From Burkholderia sp. (lineage in GTDB: Bacteria; Pseudomonadota; Gammaproteobacteria; Burkholderiales; Burkholderiaceae): DNA of 6,254 nucleotides. Positions 5,352 through 6,254 of the stretch are shown here, piece by piece (within the stretch, counting starts at the first letter, position 1; the number at the start of each line of letters is the position of its first letter). The DNA lies in NCBI GenBank assembly GCA_028292565.1, contig JAQGMD010000254.1:1-6254 (forward strand). Direction: 5' to 3'. The notes under the pieces were generated by a model that had not been told where the DNA came from, searched no databases, and saw only the letters and a program-made list of their open reading frames with translations. The translations under genes and the position numbers were made by a program.

Positions 5352-6254
5352 ATGACCGGACCAAAGAATACACGCCGCGATTTTCTGAAGACCTCTGCTG
5401 CTGCCGCAGCCACCATCGCCTTTCCCTCTATCGTAAGCGCGCAGAGTTATCCATCGCGCCCGATCAAGCTGATCTGCCCCTGGCCCGCAGGCGGCTCCAC
5501 CGACATCGTGGTTCGCGCATTTGCGGAGAGCGCCGGCAAAGCGCTGGGCGGCCAGATGATCGTCGAAAACAAACCGGGCGCCGGCGGTACGATGGGTGCG
5601 ATCGAACTGGCGAATGCGAAGCCGGACGGCTATACACTGTCGCAGCTGCCGCTCGGCATATTCCGCATCCCGCATATGCAGAAGGTGCAGTTCGACCCGC
5701 TCAAGGACCTCACCTACGTAGCGTGCCTGACCGGTTACACCTTCGGCATGGCGGTACGCGCCGATTCGCCGATCAAGACCATCAAAGACCTGGTGGAATT
5801 CGCCAAAGCCAATCCGGAAAAGTTCACCTACGGTTCCACCGGTACCGGCACCACGCCCCACCTGGTAGTCGAACAATTCGCCAAGCGCGCCGGCATCAAG
5901 CTGCTGCACGTCCCGTTCAAGGGCAGCGCCGACGGCATGCAGGCGGTACTCGGTGGCCATGTCATGGCACACAGCGATGCCACCGGTTGGGGACCGTTCG
6001 TGGATGCCGGCCGCGCCCACCTGCTCGCCACCTACGGCAGCAAACGCACCAAGCGCTGGTCCCATGTGCCTACCTTGCAGGAACTCGGCTACCAGACGGT
6101 GTCCGATTCGCCCTTCGGCATCGGCGGACCCAAGGGGATGGAGCCCGCCGTCGTACTGCGCATCCAGGAGGCGTTCCACCAGGCGCTGTCCGATCCTGCG
6201 GTGATCGCGCTGCTGGACCGCAACGACATGCCTGTCATCTACCAGGACAGCGCA
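5352..6254 (+). CDS. Bug-family (TctC) tripartite tricarboxylate transporter solute-binding protein, 3' truncated
   Basis: Periplasmic receptor that captures a small carboxylate or related solute, either for a TctAB-type membrane transporter or as an orphan sensor. 301 residues are visible against about 320-330 typical, so some 20-25 C-terminal residues lie beyond the right edge. The start is ATG 5352, with AAAGGAG 6 nt upstream. Residues 1-31 form a signal peptide with a twin-arginine motif, T7-R-R-D-F-L-K13, an Ala-rich core and a likely cleavage after VSA30, suggesting Tat export of a folded protein. The mature part opens with YPSRPIKLICPWPAGGSTD (33-51), then ENKPGAGGTMGA (72-83), KPDGYTL, TYGSTGTGTTPHL and VPFKGSADGMQAVLGG, all characteristic of the Bug family. 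The ligand cannot be read from sequence. TctA/TctB genes are not in view, as is common for the many Bug paralogues of Burkholderiales. A perfect 19-bp dyad upstream suggests ligand-responsive control. Confidence 0.95.
   Translation, partial: MTGPKNTRRDFLKTSAAAAATIAFPSIVSAQSYPSRPIKLICPWPAGGSTDIVVRAFAESAGKALGGQMIVENKPGAGGTMGAIELANAKPDGYTLSQLPLGIFRIPHMQKVQFDPLKDLTYVACLTGYTFGMAVRADSPIKTIKDLVEFAKANPEKFTYGSTGTGTTPHLVVEQFAKRAGIKLLHVPFKGSADGMQAVLGGHVMAHSDATGWGPFVDAGRAHLLATYGSKRTKRWSHVPTLQELGYQTVSDSPFGIGGPKGMEPAVVLRIQEAFHQALSDPAVIALLDRNDMPVIYQDSA

Noticed and set aside
5337..6179. 280-codon minus-strand ORF opposite the Bug-family gene
   Set aside because: It is a shadow of the clear Bug-family coding frame, whose plus-strand frame stays open to the window edge and carries the Tat signal and family motifs.

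Overview
The window looks like an ordinary chromosomal stretch of a GC-rich betaproteobacterium, probably Burkholderiales. This rests on a Bug-type (TctC) periplasmic binding protein with a twin-arginine leader, a MaeB-type malic enzyme fused to a phosphotransacetylase-like domain, a PBP7-type DD-endopeptidase, and GC-rich codon use throughout. No insertion sequence, CRISPR array, tRNA, rRNA or phage gene is visible.

Layout. (1) 1-2157, + strand: the NADP-dependent malic enzyme maeB, cut by the left edge so that roughly 40 N-terminal residues are missing. (2) 2158-2553: a gap of about 400 bp. It holds a compact hairpin just after maeB, an ACTGTAAA direct repeat, an FNR-like dyad with a possible -10, and a 37-codon ORF (2441-2554) with a good Shine-Dalgarno. 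The stop codon of this ORF overlaps the GTG of the next gene by one base (TAGTG). (3) 2554-2967, + strand: a stand-alone response-regulator receiver with no output domain. (4) 3937-2978, - strand: ketopantoate reductase panE, convergent with the regulator, with only 10 bp between the stop codons. (5) 3938-4254: a divergent intergenic region with promoter-like elements for panE and pbpG and an 8-bp inverted repeat. (6) 4255-5166, + strand: pbpG, a periplasmic D-Ala-D-Ala endopeptidase, followed by a strong intrinsic terminator. (7) 5352-6254, + strand: a Tat-secreted Bug-family solute-binding protein cut by the right edge. A perfect 19-bp dyad lies between its putative promoter and its start codon.

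The genes do not form a pathway or one operon. They cover central carbon metabolism, signalling, coenzyme A biosynthesis, cell-wall turnover and solute uptake, each apparently with its own control region. I see no defence or mobile system. The most interesting part is the leader of the receiver gene. The Shine-Dalgarno of the regulator can pair perfectly over 8 bp with a segment inside the upstream 37-codon ORF, which suggests translational coupling or a structured leader switch. The second most interesting part is the operator-like dyad before the Bug gene. Both are inferences from sequence alone.
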